Shown piece after piece: positions 38,873 to 47,148 of a DNA stretch of 64,000 nt. The stretch comes from Sphingomonas sp. So64.6b (lineage in GTDB: Bacteria; Pseudomonadota; Alphaproteobacteria; Sphingomonadales; Sphingomonadaceae). Each line of letters starts with the position of its first letter. The stretch's first letter is position 1. Where the stretch lies: contig NZ_CP048817.1 of the NCBI RefSeq assembly GCF_014171475.1, forward strand, positions 3,720,001 to 3,784,000. Reading direction: 5' to 3'. Both the position numbers and the translations under genes were made by a program. The notes beneath the pieces are model-generated. The model was given only the letters and a program-made list of their open reading frames with translations, was not told the DNA's origin and searched no databases.

Positions 38873-41218
38873 TCAGAAGCCCGTTTTAAGCGTCACGAAC
38901 ACCTGACGGGGCGCACCGATCAGCAATGTCTGGCCGTCGCCGCTATTGCCGAAGCCGTTCGACCCGATCGTCGCGACATAGTCCTTGTCGAGCAGGTTGG
39001 TGCCGTTGAGCTGCAGTTCGACCTGGCGGTCGCCAGCAAGCTTCACCCGCACACCGATCGTCGCGTCGAACAGCACCCGCGCCGGCACCGACTGGTCGTT
39101 GGTGTAGGTGAAGTAGCGCTTGCTCATATAGTTCGCGCCGAGCCGACTGAAGAACAGGTTGCTGTCATAGGTCAGTTCGCCGGATGCGATATGCGTCGGC
39201 GCATCGACCACATTCTTGCCCTCGATCGCGGCAACAACCGTCCGCGTCGGCACGCCCCCGATCAGCGGGAAGGCGATGACGTCGTCGCGATATTTCGAAT
39301 TGTTATAGGCATAGGATGCGAACGCGCCGAATCCGCCCGGCAGCTTGACCTGACCGGTCGCCTCGACGCCGTAGGATCGCACCCCGCCGACATTCTGCAG
39401 GATCGCCGGATTGCCGAGAATCCCCGCACCATTGGAGAAAGCCAGCAAGCGGTCGCGGAAGTTGATATAATAGGCGCTGAGCGAACCGGTAAAGATGCCC
39501 GAGCGTCCGCGCACGCCGAGTTCATAAGTGTCCGACGATTCAGGCTTAAGATTGCCAAGCCCGTTGAAACCGGCCTGAGTAGTGGCCAGCGGCCCGCTGG
39601 TGGCGGCCGCGACGAATGCGCGCGTCACCTGAGTGAAGCCGCCGAACAATTCGGCGCGCTCGCCCAGCTTGTAGGTGAAGCCTGCATGCGGCTGGAACCA
39701 GTCGGTGGTCTTGACCTTGCCGGTCGCGAGCGGGCCGGCCAGGATCGCGTCCGAGCTACCGCGGACGTCGAAGCCTTTCCAACCGAGATTGATCGTCAGA
39801 TCGCCGATCGGAATCTTGTCTTCGACATAATATTGCACGGTATCCGTCTTGTAGCGCAGGTCCCACTGCGTCGCGAACGCGCCGTCCTGAAACTCGAGCG
39901 CATTGCGCGTCGGCACGAGCCGGCTGTCGAGCCCATAAAAACGGCGTGCCTGGCGCAGGTCGTTGCGTTCGTACCAGCCGCCGACGGTGATGTCGCCGAA
40001 TGCGCCCAGGTCGGTGCCAAGCGAGCCGAACACGCCTTTGCGATGCATGTTATATTCGGTCGTCCGCACCGAAATCGGCACGCCGGAGGGCGACGGGACA
40101 TAGGGCGTGAACCAGATGCCCTGGCCGCGATTGTCATGATAATAGGCCTTGAGCTGGCCATGGACCTTCGCGTCCTTGCTGGTCTCGATACCAAGCGAAG
40201 CGACATAGTCATTCCGCAGGCCCGCCGCGTCGTAATAGGCGTCATCTGCATTGAGGAACGGGGCCGGATTGACCGTGCCGGCTGCCGGATTCAGTTTCGG
40301 CGCACCGGTATAGCCGCTATTTGCGCCGACATCGGCGACGAGCACGGCGAGTGGAAACTGGCCGGTGATATTATCCCAGCGATAGCCAAGGCGCCGGATC
40401 ATATCGAGCGACATGTCCTGATAATCTTGCTCGCGGCGTTCCGAATAGTTGAACGTGCCGACGAGGCGCAGGTCGGGCGTGATCGGTGCGATCGCCTTGG
40501 CATTAACCTGGTTCTGGCGCTGCGCACCGCGGCCCTTCCACTTGCCGGTGTCGAGATGGCTGTACGACACATAGGCGCTTGGCCCGTTGTCGCCGAGCTG
40601 ACCGGTGTCGAGCCGGCCAAAGGCGTGGACCGTATTGTTGCTGCCATAGCTGCCGTCGAGCGACAGGCCGAACTCGGACTTCGGATCGGACGAGAAGAAT
40701 TCGATCGTACCGCCGAGATTGTTGGTCGCTTGCGTCCCGAGCGAGCCCGAACCCTGCGACACGCGCGTCTCGCCGATATTCTCCGAGCTGATCGCGCGGC
40801 TGATGTGCAGGCCGTTGGTGTTGCCATAGGTGCCGTCGCCAAGCGGAATGCCGTCGAGCGTGAAGCCGAGCTGATTCTGGTTAAAGCCGCGGATCGACAC
40901 GCGCTGCGACCATTCATAGGCGCCAAAGGGATCGGCGGACTGGAAATTCACGCCGGGCAGCTTCTGGATCGCTTTCAACGGGCTGGTGCCCGGAGTCAGG
41001 ATCGCGATGTCGTCCTGGCCCAGGCGCTGCACCTGGCGGGTCTCGCCGCGGCCGATGACGATGATGTCGCCCTCGGCGCTCGCTTCGGGTTCTGCGGGTG
41101 CGGGATCGGCGGCAGGTGCGGCCGGTGCAGCGGCGACGTCGTCGCGACCGGTTGCAGTAGCGGCGAGCGGCCAGCCGAGCGCAGTGCCGGCGAGCAGGCA
41201 AGCGGTGAGAACACGCAT
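38873..41218 (-). CDS. TonB-dependent outer membrane receptor
   Basis: A 781-residue receptor. A signal peptide (MRVLTACLLAGTALGWPLAA) and an Ala/Pro/Glu linker precede a TonB-box-like EGDIIVIGRGE. The plug (LKAIQKLPGVNFQSADPFG, VSIRGFNQNQLGFTLDGIP, NLGGTIEFFSSDP) and a 22-strand barrel follow, ending in a terminal Phe (VFVTLKTGF). The plug resembles Fe/sugar-type receptors, but the ligand is unknown. ATG 41218 has AAGGGG about 9 nt upstream. The gene is divergent from clpB and followed by an S45 acylase, so an acylated substrate is possible. Confidence 0.92.
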   Translation of the reverse strand: MRVLTACLLAGTALGWPLAATATGRDDVAAAPAAPAADPAPAEPEASAEGDIIVIGRGETRQVQRLGQDDIAILTPGTSPLKAIQKLPGVNFQSADPFGAYEWSQRVSIRGFNQNQLGFTLDGIPLGDGTYGNTNGLHISRAISSENIGETRVSQGSGSLGTQATNNLGGTIEFFSSDPKSEFGLSLDGSYGSNNTVHAFGRLDTGQLGDNGPSAYVSYSHLDTGKWKGRGAQRQNQVNAKAIAPITPDLRLVGTFNYSERREQDYQDMSLDMIRRLGYRWDNITGQFPLAVLVADVGANSGYTGAPKLNPAAGTVNPAPFLNADDAYYDAAGLRNDYVASLGIETSKDAKVHGQLKAYYHDNRGQGIWFTPYVPSPSGVPISVRTTEYNMHRKGVFGSLGTDLGAFGDITVGGWYERNDLRQARRFYGLDSRLVPTRNALEFQDGAFATQWDLRYKTDTVQYYVEDKIPIGDLTINLGWKGFDVRGSSDAILAGPLATGKVKTTDWFQPHAGFTYKLGERAELFGGFTQVTRAFVAAATSGPLATTQAGFNGLGNLKPESSDTYELGVRGRSGIFTGSLSAYYINFRDRLLAFSNGAGILGNPAILQNVGGVRSYGVEATGQVKLPGGFGAFASYAYNNSKYRDDVIAFPLIGGVPTRTVVAAIEGKNVVDAPTHIASGELTYDSNLFFSRLGANYMSKRYFTYTNDQSVPARVLFDATIGVRVKLAGDRQVELQLNGTNLLDKDYVATIGSNGFGNSGDGQTLLIGAPRQVFVTLKTGF

Positions 41219-41277
41219 TATGAAATCCCCTTAGGCAGAACGAGGCGCGCAACTGCGCGTCGCCCGCCGCCTAGGCG

Positions 41278-41292
41278 TTGTGCGTTGCACAA
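41278..41292. promoter_or_regulatory. Palindrome in the receptor/clpB divergent promoter region, site 1
   Basis: TTGTGC and GCACAA form a 6-bp inverted repeat around GTT. It lies 60 bp before the receptor start and contains TTGCACAA, which resembles the TTGCATAA of the second palindrome at 41406. Confidence 0.35.
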
Positions 41293-41345
41293 TTACGCCG
41301 ACGTGATGACAGTTCGATGCCGGTTGCATGGCGAATCCGAGACAC

Positions 41346-41375
41346 CTTGCGGCGCGCGGTGCGTTACGCTCCAAT
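41346..41375 (+). promoter_or_regulatory. Possible heat-shock (sigma-32-like) promoter of clpB
   Basis: CTTGCGG at 41346 and CTCCAAT at 41369 are separated by 16 nt, a loose match to the CTTG / CCCCAT pattern of sigma-32 promoters. It sits about 85 bp upstream of the clpB start. Weak evidence. Confidence 0.3.
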
Positions 41376-41405
41376 CATCACGGCAAAGCTGCGGCCGGAC
41401 GGGTT

Positions 41406-41425
41406 GTGTTGCATAAGTGCAACAC
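41406..41425. promoter_or_regulatory. Perfect palindrome upstream of clpB, site 2
   Basis: GTGTTGCA and TGCAACAC pair perfectly over 8 bp with loop TAAG. It is 33 bp before the clpB start codon and resembles a dimeric-repressor operator or a 5'-UTR hairpin. Confidence 0.45.
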
Positions 41426-41458
41426 TATATCGCACGAGCAAGTGGAGATGGGAGCAAC

Positions 41459-44038
41459 ATGAACCTCGAAAAATTCACCGACCGCGCCAAAGGCTTCCTC
41501 CAATCGGCGCAAACCGTCGCGATCCGCATGAGCCACCAGCGCATCGCGCCCGAGCATTTGCTGAAAGCGCTGCTTGAGGACGAGCAGGGCATGGCTGCCG
41601 GGCTGATCACCGCGGCTGGCGGTGATGCGAAAAAGGCGGTGAGCGAAACCGACCTCGCTTTGTCCAAGATCCCTGCCGTGTCGGGCGGTGGCGCGCAGCA
41701 GACGCCGGGCCTCGACAATGACGCGGTGCGCGTGCTCGACCAGGCCGAGCAAATCGCCGCCAAGGCGGGCGATAGCTTCGTGACGGTCGAGCGGCTGCTG
41801 GTCGCACTGGCCCTGTCGCTGAACACCGCGGCGGGCAAAGCGCTGCAGGCGGCGGGCGTTCGCGCCGATGCGCTCAACACCGCGATCAACAATGTGCGCG
41901 GCGGGCGGACCGCCGATTCCGCGGGCGCCGAGGACCGTTTTGACGCGCTGAAGAAATTCGCCCGCGACCTGACTCAGGCTGCGCGTGACGGCAAGCTCGA
42001 TCCGGTGATCGGGCGCGACGAGGAAATCCGCCGCACGATTCAGATCCTCGCGCGCCGCACCAAGAATAATCCGGTGCTGATCGGCGAACCCGGCGTCGGC
42101 AAGACCGCGATCGCCGAGGGCCTCGCGCTGCGCATCGCCAATGGCGATGTGCCCGACACGCTGAAGGACCGCCGCCTGATGTCGCTCGACATGGGCAGCC
42201 TGATCGCCGGCGCGAAATATCGCGGCGAGTTCGAGGAACGATTGAAGGGCGTACTCGACGAGGTCAAATCGGCCGAGGGCGACATCGTGCTGTTCATCGA
42301 CGAAATGCACACGCTGATCGGCGCGGGCAAATCGGAAGGCGCAATGGACGCGTCGAATATGATCAAGCCGGCATTGGCGCGCGGCGAACTGCACTGCGTC
42401 GGCGCGACCACGCTCGACGAATATCGCAAGCATGTCGAAAAGGACCCGGCGCTGCAGCGGCGCTTCCAGCCGGTATTCGTCGGCGAGCCCACCGTCGAGG
42501 ACACGATCTCAATCCTGCGCGGGCTGAAGGAAAAGTACGAACTGCATCACGGCGTGCGCATCACCGATGCGGCGATCGTCGCCTCGGCGACGCTCGGCAA
42601 TCGCTACATCACCGACCGTTTCCTGCCCGACAAGGCGATCGACCTGATGGACGAAGCGGCGAGCCGGATCCGCATGGAGGTGGAATCCAAGCCCGAGGAG
42701 ATCGAGACGCTCGATCGGCGCATCATTCAGCTCAAGATCGAACGCGAGGCTTTGAAGCGCGAGAGCGATGCCGCGTCGCGCGACCGGCTCGCTGCGCTGG
42801 AAGGCGAGCTCGCCAATCTCGAGCAACAATCGGCCGAACTGACCACGCGCTGGCAGGCCGAGAAGGATAAGATCTCCGCCGAGGCGAAGGTCAAGGAAAA
42901 GCTCGACGCGGCGCGGCTGGAGCTTGAACAGGCGCAGCGTGCCGGCGACCTCGCCAGGGCAGGTGAGCTGTCCTACGGTACGATCCCGCAACTGCAGCGC
43001 CAGCTTGACGAGGCGGCCGGCGCGACCAAGGGCGCGATGCTGCGCGAGGAAGTGACCGCCGACGACATCGCCGCGGTGGTCAGCCGCTGGACCGGCATTC
43101 CGGTCGACCGCATGCTCGAGGGCGAGCGCGCCAAGCTGCTCGGCATGGAAGAGGCGATCGGCAAGCGCGTGATCGGCCAGCAACAGGCGGTCCATGCGGT
43201 GTCGACCGCTGTACGCCGCGCGCGCGCCGGACTGCAGGAGCCGAACCGTCCGCTTGGCTCGTTCCTGTTCCTCGGCCCGACCGGCGTCGGCAAGACCGAG
43301 CTGACCAAGGCACTCGCCGAATTCCTGTTCGACGATCCTTCCGCCATGGTGCGGATCGACATGAGCGAGTTCATGGAGAAGCACGCGGTCGCGCGGCTGA
43401 TCGGCGCCCCTCCCGGCTATGTTGGTTATGAAGAGGGTGGAGTTCTAACCGAATCGGTTCGCCGACGTCCCTATCAGGTGATCCTGTTCGACGAGGTCGA
43501 GAAGGCGCATGGCGATGTGTTCAACATCCTGCTTCAGGTGCTCGACGATGGCCGGCTGACCGACGGGCAGGGCCGCACGGTCGATTTCTCCAACACGCTG
43601 ATCATCCTGACCTCGAATTTGGGCAGCCAGTATCTCACCAACCTGGCCGACGGCCAGCCGGTGAGCGATGTCGAGCCGCAAGTGATGGAAATCGTGCGCG
43701 GTCATTTCCGTCCCGAATTCCTCAACCGGCTCGATGAGATCATCCTGTTCCACCGGTTGGGGCAAAGCGAGATGGCACCGATCGTCGACATCCAGGTGTC
43801 GCGCATCGGCAAGCTGCTCGCCGATCGCAAGGTGACGCTCGACCTGACCGACGCGGCGCGGTCGTGGCTGGGCAGGGTTGGATACGACCCGGTCTATGGC
43901 GCGCGGCCATTGAAACGGGCGGTGCAGCGTTACCTGCAGGATCCGCTCGCCGACCTGATCCTGCGTGGAGAGGTGAAGGACGGGGCAAATGTGCGCGTCG
44001 ACGAAGGCGACGGTGCGCTCAGGCTGACGATCGACTAG
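41459..44038 (+). CDS. clpB: ATP-dependent disaggregase ClpB
   Basis: An 859-residue Hsp100 protein that, with DnaK, extracts polypeptides from aggregates. The N-domain starts [18 protein letters not shown]. The first AAA+ module has [15 protein letters not shown] and [15 protein letters not shown] coiled-coil middle domain follows (about residues 400-530, [18 protein letters not shown]), then the second module with [15 protein letters not shown] and the C-terminal [10 protein letters not shown]. It lacks the IGF loop for ClpP binding. ATG 41459 follows GGGAGC and is preferred over an earlier frame opening. It is divergent from a TonB receptor. Confidence 0.96.
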   Translation: MNLEKFTDRAKGFLQSAQTVAIRMSHQRIAPEHLLKALLEDEQGMAAGLITAAGGDAKKAVSETDLALSKIPAVSGGGAQQTPGLDNDAVRVLDQAEQIAAKAGDSFVTVERLLVALALSLNTAAGKALQAAGVRADALNTAINNVRGGRTADSAGAEDRFDALKKFARDLTQAARDGKLDPVIGRDEEIRRTIQILARRTKNNPVLIGEPGVGKTAIAEGLALRIANGDVPDTLKDRRLMSLDMGSLIAGAKYRGEFEERLKGVLDEVKSAEGDIVLFIDEMHTLIGAGKSEGAMDASNMIKPALARGELHCVGATTLDEYRKHVEKDPALQRRFQPVFVGEPTVEDTISILRGLKEKYELHHGVRITDAAIVASATLGNRYITDRFLPDKAIDLMDEAASRIRMEVESKPEEIETLDRRIIQLKIEREALKRESDAASRDRLAALEGELANLEQQSAELTTRWQAEKDKISAEAKVKEKLDAARLELEQAQRAGDLARAGELSYGTIPQLQRQLDEAAGATKGAMLREEVTADDIAAVVSRWTGIPVDRMLEGERAKLLGMEEAIGKRVIGQQQAVHAVSTAVRRARAGLQEPNRPLGSFLFLGPTGVGKTELTKALAEFLFDDPSAMVRIDMSEFMEKHAVARLIGAPPGYVGYEEGGVLTESVRRRPYQVILFDEVEKAHGDVFNILLQVLDDGRLTDGQGRTVDFSNTLIILTSNLGSQYLTNLADGQPVSDVEPQVMEIVRGHFRPEFLNRLDEIILFHRLGQSEMAPIVDIQVSRIGKLLADRKVTLDLTDAARSWLGRVGYDPVYGARPLKRAVQRYLQDPLADLILRGEVKDGANVRVDEGDGALRLTID

Positions 44039-44074
44039 GGTTCGGGCCGGTCGCTAGGCCGGCGCGCATCAAGC

Positions 44075-44113
44075 AATAGTGTCGGTGTGGAACAATGGCG
44101 CTCCGACACTATT
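44075..44113. terminator. Perfect inverted repeat between convergent clpB and the small secreted gene
   Basis: AATAGTGTCGG (44075-44085) and CCGACACTATT (44103-44113) match perfectly over 11 bp with a 17-nt loop. It lies 37 bp past the clpB stop and 17 bp past the end of the minus-strand gene. It has no T-run, so it may be a bidirectional terminator or another structured element. Confidence 0.4.
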
Positions 44114-44129
44114 CGATATGCGACAGAGC

Positions 44130-44390
44130 TCAGCAACCGGACTTTTGCTGGCACGAACCAAGCTGAGACCGCTCGACCAGGCTGCGATCGCTTTGGCGCT
44201 GCGCGGCCCATTCACTCCGGGTCATGCACACTTTCCGCACCGCCAAACGGCTGCCAAGAACTTCCTGCTTTTCACAGACCACCTGATTCGGATCTGGCGT
44301 CTTCCGCTGCGTCGATGGCGCGGGATCCTTGGCCGCTGCGGGCATCGCCAGCGCAAAACTGATCAATATTCCCAATGCGACTCGGTTCAT
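44130..44390 (-). CDS. Small four-Cys secreted protein
   Basis: An 86-residue protein: signal peptide MNRVALGILISFALAMPA ending AAAK, then a basic 65-residue mature part with four Cys (VVCEKQEVLG, RKVCMTRSEW, GSCQQKSGC). The pattern VVCEKQ.VLGSRLA..KVCMT.SEW recurs in sphingomonads, probably more than once per genome, with no assigned function. ATG 44390 has AAGG spaced 6 nt upstream; an in-frame ATG at 44396 overlaps that site. It lies 105 bp beyond the 2OG-oxygenase gene on the same strand and could be read with it. Confidence 0.7.
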   Translation of the reverse strand: MNRVALGILISFALAMPAAAKDPAPSTQRKTPDPNQVVCEKQEVLGSRLAVRKVCMTRSEWAAQRQSDRSLVERSQLGSCQQKSGC

Positions 44391-44494
44391 TACCATCCTT
44401 TCAAAGTCGAAACGGAGCTAAAACTATAATAGCTGGACGTGAAAACCCAGACTTTTCGAACGCCCGAGATCTCGAACGATATGCGGGAACGGGG

Positions 44495-45997
44495 CTAAAC
44501 CGGCGGCGCGACATCAAAGGCGACAGTTAGTCTTTCCCCGTTCGCAAAAGGACGCGTCCCATGCCACATCCATGAAGGGAAGAGAACCAGTCGCCCAGGC
44601 CGCGGTTCAACCATATGCAGTGGGGGAAGATCGAGGCCGAGGGCTTCCTGCGGCTGTCCAAGCGTCAGCCAACCGGCGTCTCCGCCACCGCGCACTGTCT
44701 CGTCCGGCAATGCGACATAGAGCGCGGAGCTGAGCCAACCGGCCGGATGAACATGATTGGTATGATAGCCCGAATCGGCAAGGCGCACCGACCAGGCGCC
44801 CGAAAAGCGGATCGGGCGGTCGCGGCGATAGCGAAGCGTCGGGTGCAAAGGATCGACCGGGGGCAGCCGGGCGACATGCGTTTCTACTGCATCGATCAGA
44901 ACGGTGCGGAGCGCCTGGATTGCCGCATCGCTGCGTCGAAGCAAATGGCCATCGGTTTGAGTGCCGCCCCGCACGGACTGGTCGAGAGGCTGCGCGCGAG
45001 CGAGATGCAGATCGCGCAACACCGCCGCCAACTGGTCAAGGTCCGGCAGGCGATCGGCCAGGTCGATCACCGAGACCAGCCGATCGTCGCCTTCCAGCCA
45101 CTGCCAGCGCGGATCCCCGGTCAAACGCCAGGCGATAGCGGCATTAGGCCAGATCAGCGCTGCGTCTCGCCGGGCGGTCCATCGGTCAATAAGGGGAAGC
45201 GCCTGTTCGACGCGACCGGAGCGCAGGAAATGACGCACGCGACGCACTGCGAATGTTTCTTCATCGGCGAGCGAGACACGCGCGAACAACGCTTCGGCGC
45301 GCACGACGTCGCCCGCCTCCGACAGCGCGATGGCTTCATTCGCATCAAAAAAGGGAGTGTCGCCCAGTTGTGCACGGCCTCGACGGATCACATCCAATGC
45401 CGCTGTATGTTGCTCGCCCTCGTTCAGCGTGAGGACCAGCGACTGCCACAAAGCCGCATTCCGCGGATGATCGGTCAGAGCGCGCTCAAACGAAGCCGTG
45501 GCAGTGGCGCACTCACCCATCATCGTGCGTAATCGCGCGAGGGTTGCATGTCCCTCCACCCAAGCCGGGCTGCTGGCAAGCAACGAGTCGAGTTCGGCGA
45601 TAGCGCGGACGCCATCGCCCCCTGCGAACCGGGCCGCCGCCATGCCTAAATGGACGCCGCCATTGTCAGGATTGAGCATGCGGGCACGGTCAAACAGTGC
45701 GACGGCATCGAGCCCAGCCTCGAGCGCGACCTGCGCGCGGCCCTGGGCGATCTTCGCATCGGCCGGAGCAAGACGTGCCGCGCGGTCAAAAGCAATGGCG
45801 GCCTCGCCGTGCTGATCCAGCCCGCGGTATAACAGGCCGGTGCATTGCCAGAGCAAAGCATTGTCGCGGACGCGCTCGGCCGCTGCGGCGAGTGCAGGAA
45901 GGAGCTCTGCTTCGTTACCGTCGTCCAGCGCCTGCAGGGCACATTGGGCCAGCGCGTTTGGATTCTCGGCGGACGGTTCGCCTGGGCGGGAGCTCAC
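44495..45997 (-). CDS. TPR protein with C-terminal 2OG-Fe(II) oxygenase domain
   Basis: A 500-residue protein. Residues 1-290 are tetratricopeptide-like helical repeats (ALLWQCTGLLYRGLDQHGEA, GHATLARLRTMMGECATA). The last 200 residues form a putative 2OG-Fe(II) oxygenase of the FeII_Oxy_5 type: SGYHTNHVHPAGWLSSALY gives the first His and partner, and LVLFPSWMWHGTRPF the distal His; RLTVAFDV closes the sheet. No signal peptide, so it is cytoplasmic. ATG 45997 overlaps the beta-hydroxylase stop as ATGA. It is the last gene of the sulfotransferase/hydroxylase/oxygenase set. Confidence 0.82.
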   Translation of the reverse strand: MSSRPGEPSAENPNALAQCALQALDDGNEAELLPALAAAAERVRDNALLWQCTGLLYRGLDQHGEAAIAFDRAARLAPADAKIAQGRAQVALEAGLDAVALFDRARMLNPDNGGVHLGMAAARFAGGDGVRAIAELDSLLASSPAWVEGHATLARLRTMMGECATATASFERALTDHPRNAALWQSLVLTLNEGEQHTAALDVIRRGRAQLGDTPFFDANEAIALSEAGDVVRAEALFARVSLADEETFAVRRVRHFLRSGRVEQALPLIDRWTARRDAALIWPNAAIAWRLTGDPRWQWLEGDDRLVSVIDLADRLPDLDQLAAVLRDLHLARAQPLDQSVRGGTQTDGHLLRRSDAAIQALRTVLIDAVETHVARLPPVDPLHPTLRYRRDRPIRFSGAWSVRLADSGYHTNHVHPAGWLSSALYVALPDETVRGGGDAGWLTLGQPQEALGLDLPPLHMVEPRPGRLVLFPSWMWHGTRPFANGERLTVAFDVAPPV

Positions 45998-47148
45998 AGG
46001 CCTGCCACTCCTGCGCCCTCAGCCTCCATCATCGCCTTGATCGCTGCTTGCTCCGTCGGGCTCAGGTCCGGATGCCATGCATCGATGATGAACACGACGC
46101 GAAGCAAGTCGCTTGGATTCATTGCCTCGTGCTCGATCGTGTCGTCGAACAGAAATGCCGCGCCGCGCTGCCATGCTCGCGTCTCCGCGCCGACGCGGAA
46201 CCAACATCCTTCCGGAACGATCAGCGGCAAATGACAGACGAGACGCGTGTTGGCCACGCCAGTATGTGGCGGAATCCGGGTTCCGGGAGCGAGTAGCGAG
46301 AACATCGCATTGGGCGAACAACCGGCGATACGTGGCTGTGGAATGCGGTCGAGCAGCGACATGGTTTGCGGGCAATGGCGCGCATTGGCGTCGATGCGCC
46401 TGCCGTTCTGCATCAGATGGATCGCGGTCCAGTCCGGATTACGGTTCAATGCCTGCCATTGCCGCAGGGGTGCATGATCCGGATACTGGATATAGGGTAC
46501 CAGTTCGGCGCGTTCGGCTCCCATGACCGTGCCAAACTCGGCGGCGATCAAATCGGTCGCGGCCTCGAGCTCGACGAGCCAGGGAAATAATTCCGAAGGG
46601 TGAAATTCGCGCTCGGTCAGTTCGGGAAAATGGAAATGCGTCGGTTCGCTGTGAAAAGGCCGCGTGCGGCGAAGCGCATTGGTACGGAAGCGCGCAATGC
46701 GCTTGCGCTCTGCGATATCTGCTGCCTGCTCTGGACCGGTCATTGCTGCCTTTAGCCGCGCCTCGCGCGCGTCAAGCCATGCGGTACAACGCTGCTCCCC
46801 TTCCGCGACCACTGGCTCCAACTGCGGAGGTAGAGGACCATCAGGCCTTTGCGCGAGTGCACGACTCCAGGCTTCACCCGCGGACGGGTCGCCGATGCGT
46901 TCGAGCAAACTGGCACGCATCAGCAGCGCCGCGAAATCGAGCGGCGCGACGGCAAGCGCGCGGTGCACCGCATCTAGGGCGACACGCGGCTGACTCAGCG
47001 CGCGGCTTACGCCGGCAAGACGCATCAGAATGGCGAAGTCGCCGGGTTGGACCTCCGCCGCTTCGCGCAACAGCGCCTGCGCCCGCGTGAAGTTCTGCGC
47101 AGCGGATGCTCGATCGGCCTCCGCCACTAGGACGGCTGGATTGCTCAA
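45994..47148 (-). CDS. TPR protein with aspartyl/asparaginyl beta-hydroxylase domain
   Basis: A 384-residue cytoplasmic protein. A short TPR-like N-terminus (residues 1-120, RAQALLREAAEVQPGDFAIL) leads to a hydroxylase domain of the aspartyl/asparaginyl beta-hydroxylase family. Fe(II) ligands are likely the His of RIPPHTGVANTRLVCHL and that of DTIEHEAMN; GCWFRVGAETRAWQRG and VVFIIDAWHPDL fit the jelly roll. Start choice: TTG 47148 overlaps the sulfotransferase TGA as TTGA, a coupling seen elsewhere in this window; ATG 47175 is possible but has no Shine-Dalgarno sequence. Confidence 0.8.
   Translation of the reverse strand: MSNPAVLVAEADRASAAQNFTRAQALLREAAEVQPGDFAILMRLAGVSRALSQPRVALDAVHRALAVAPLDFAALLMRASLLERIGDPSAGEAWSRALAQRPDGPLPPQLEPVVAEGEQRCTAWLDAREARLKAAMTGPEQAADIAERKRIARFRTNALRRTRPFHSEPTHFHFPELTEREFHPSELFPWLVELEAATDLIAAEFGTVMGAERAELVPYIQYPDHAPLRQWQALNRNPDWTAIHLMQNGRRIDANARHCPQTMSLLDRIPQPRIAGCSPNAMFSLLAPGTRIPPHTGVANTRLVCHLPLIVPEGCWFRVGAETRAWQRGAAFLFDDTIEHEAMNPSDLLRVVFIIDAWHPDLSPTEQAAIKAMMEAEGAGVAGL

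Noticed and set aside
39191..41416. 741-codon open frame on the plus strand
   Set aside because: Antisense to the TonB receptor; composition is Arg/Ala-rich with no motif.
44079..44429. 116-codon plus-strand frame after clpB
   Set aside because: Antisense to the small secreted protein, whose signal peptide and Shine-Dalgarno sequence make the minus strand the real one.
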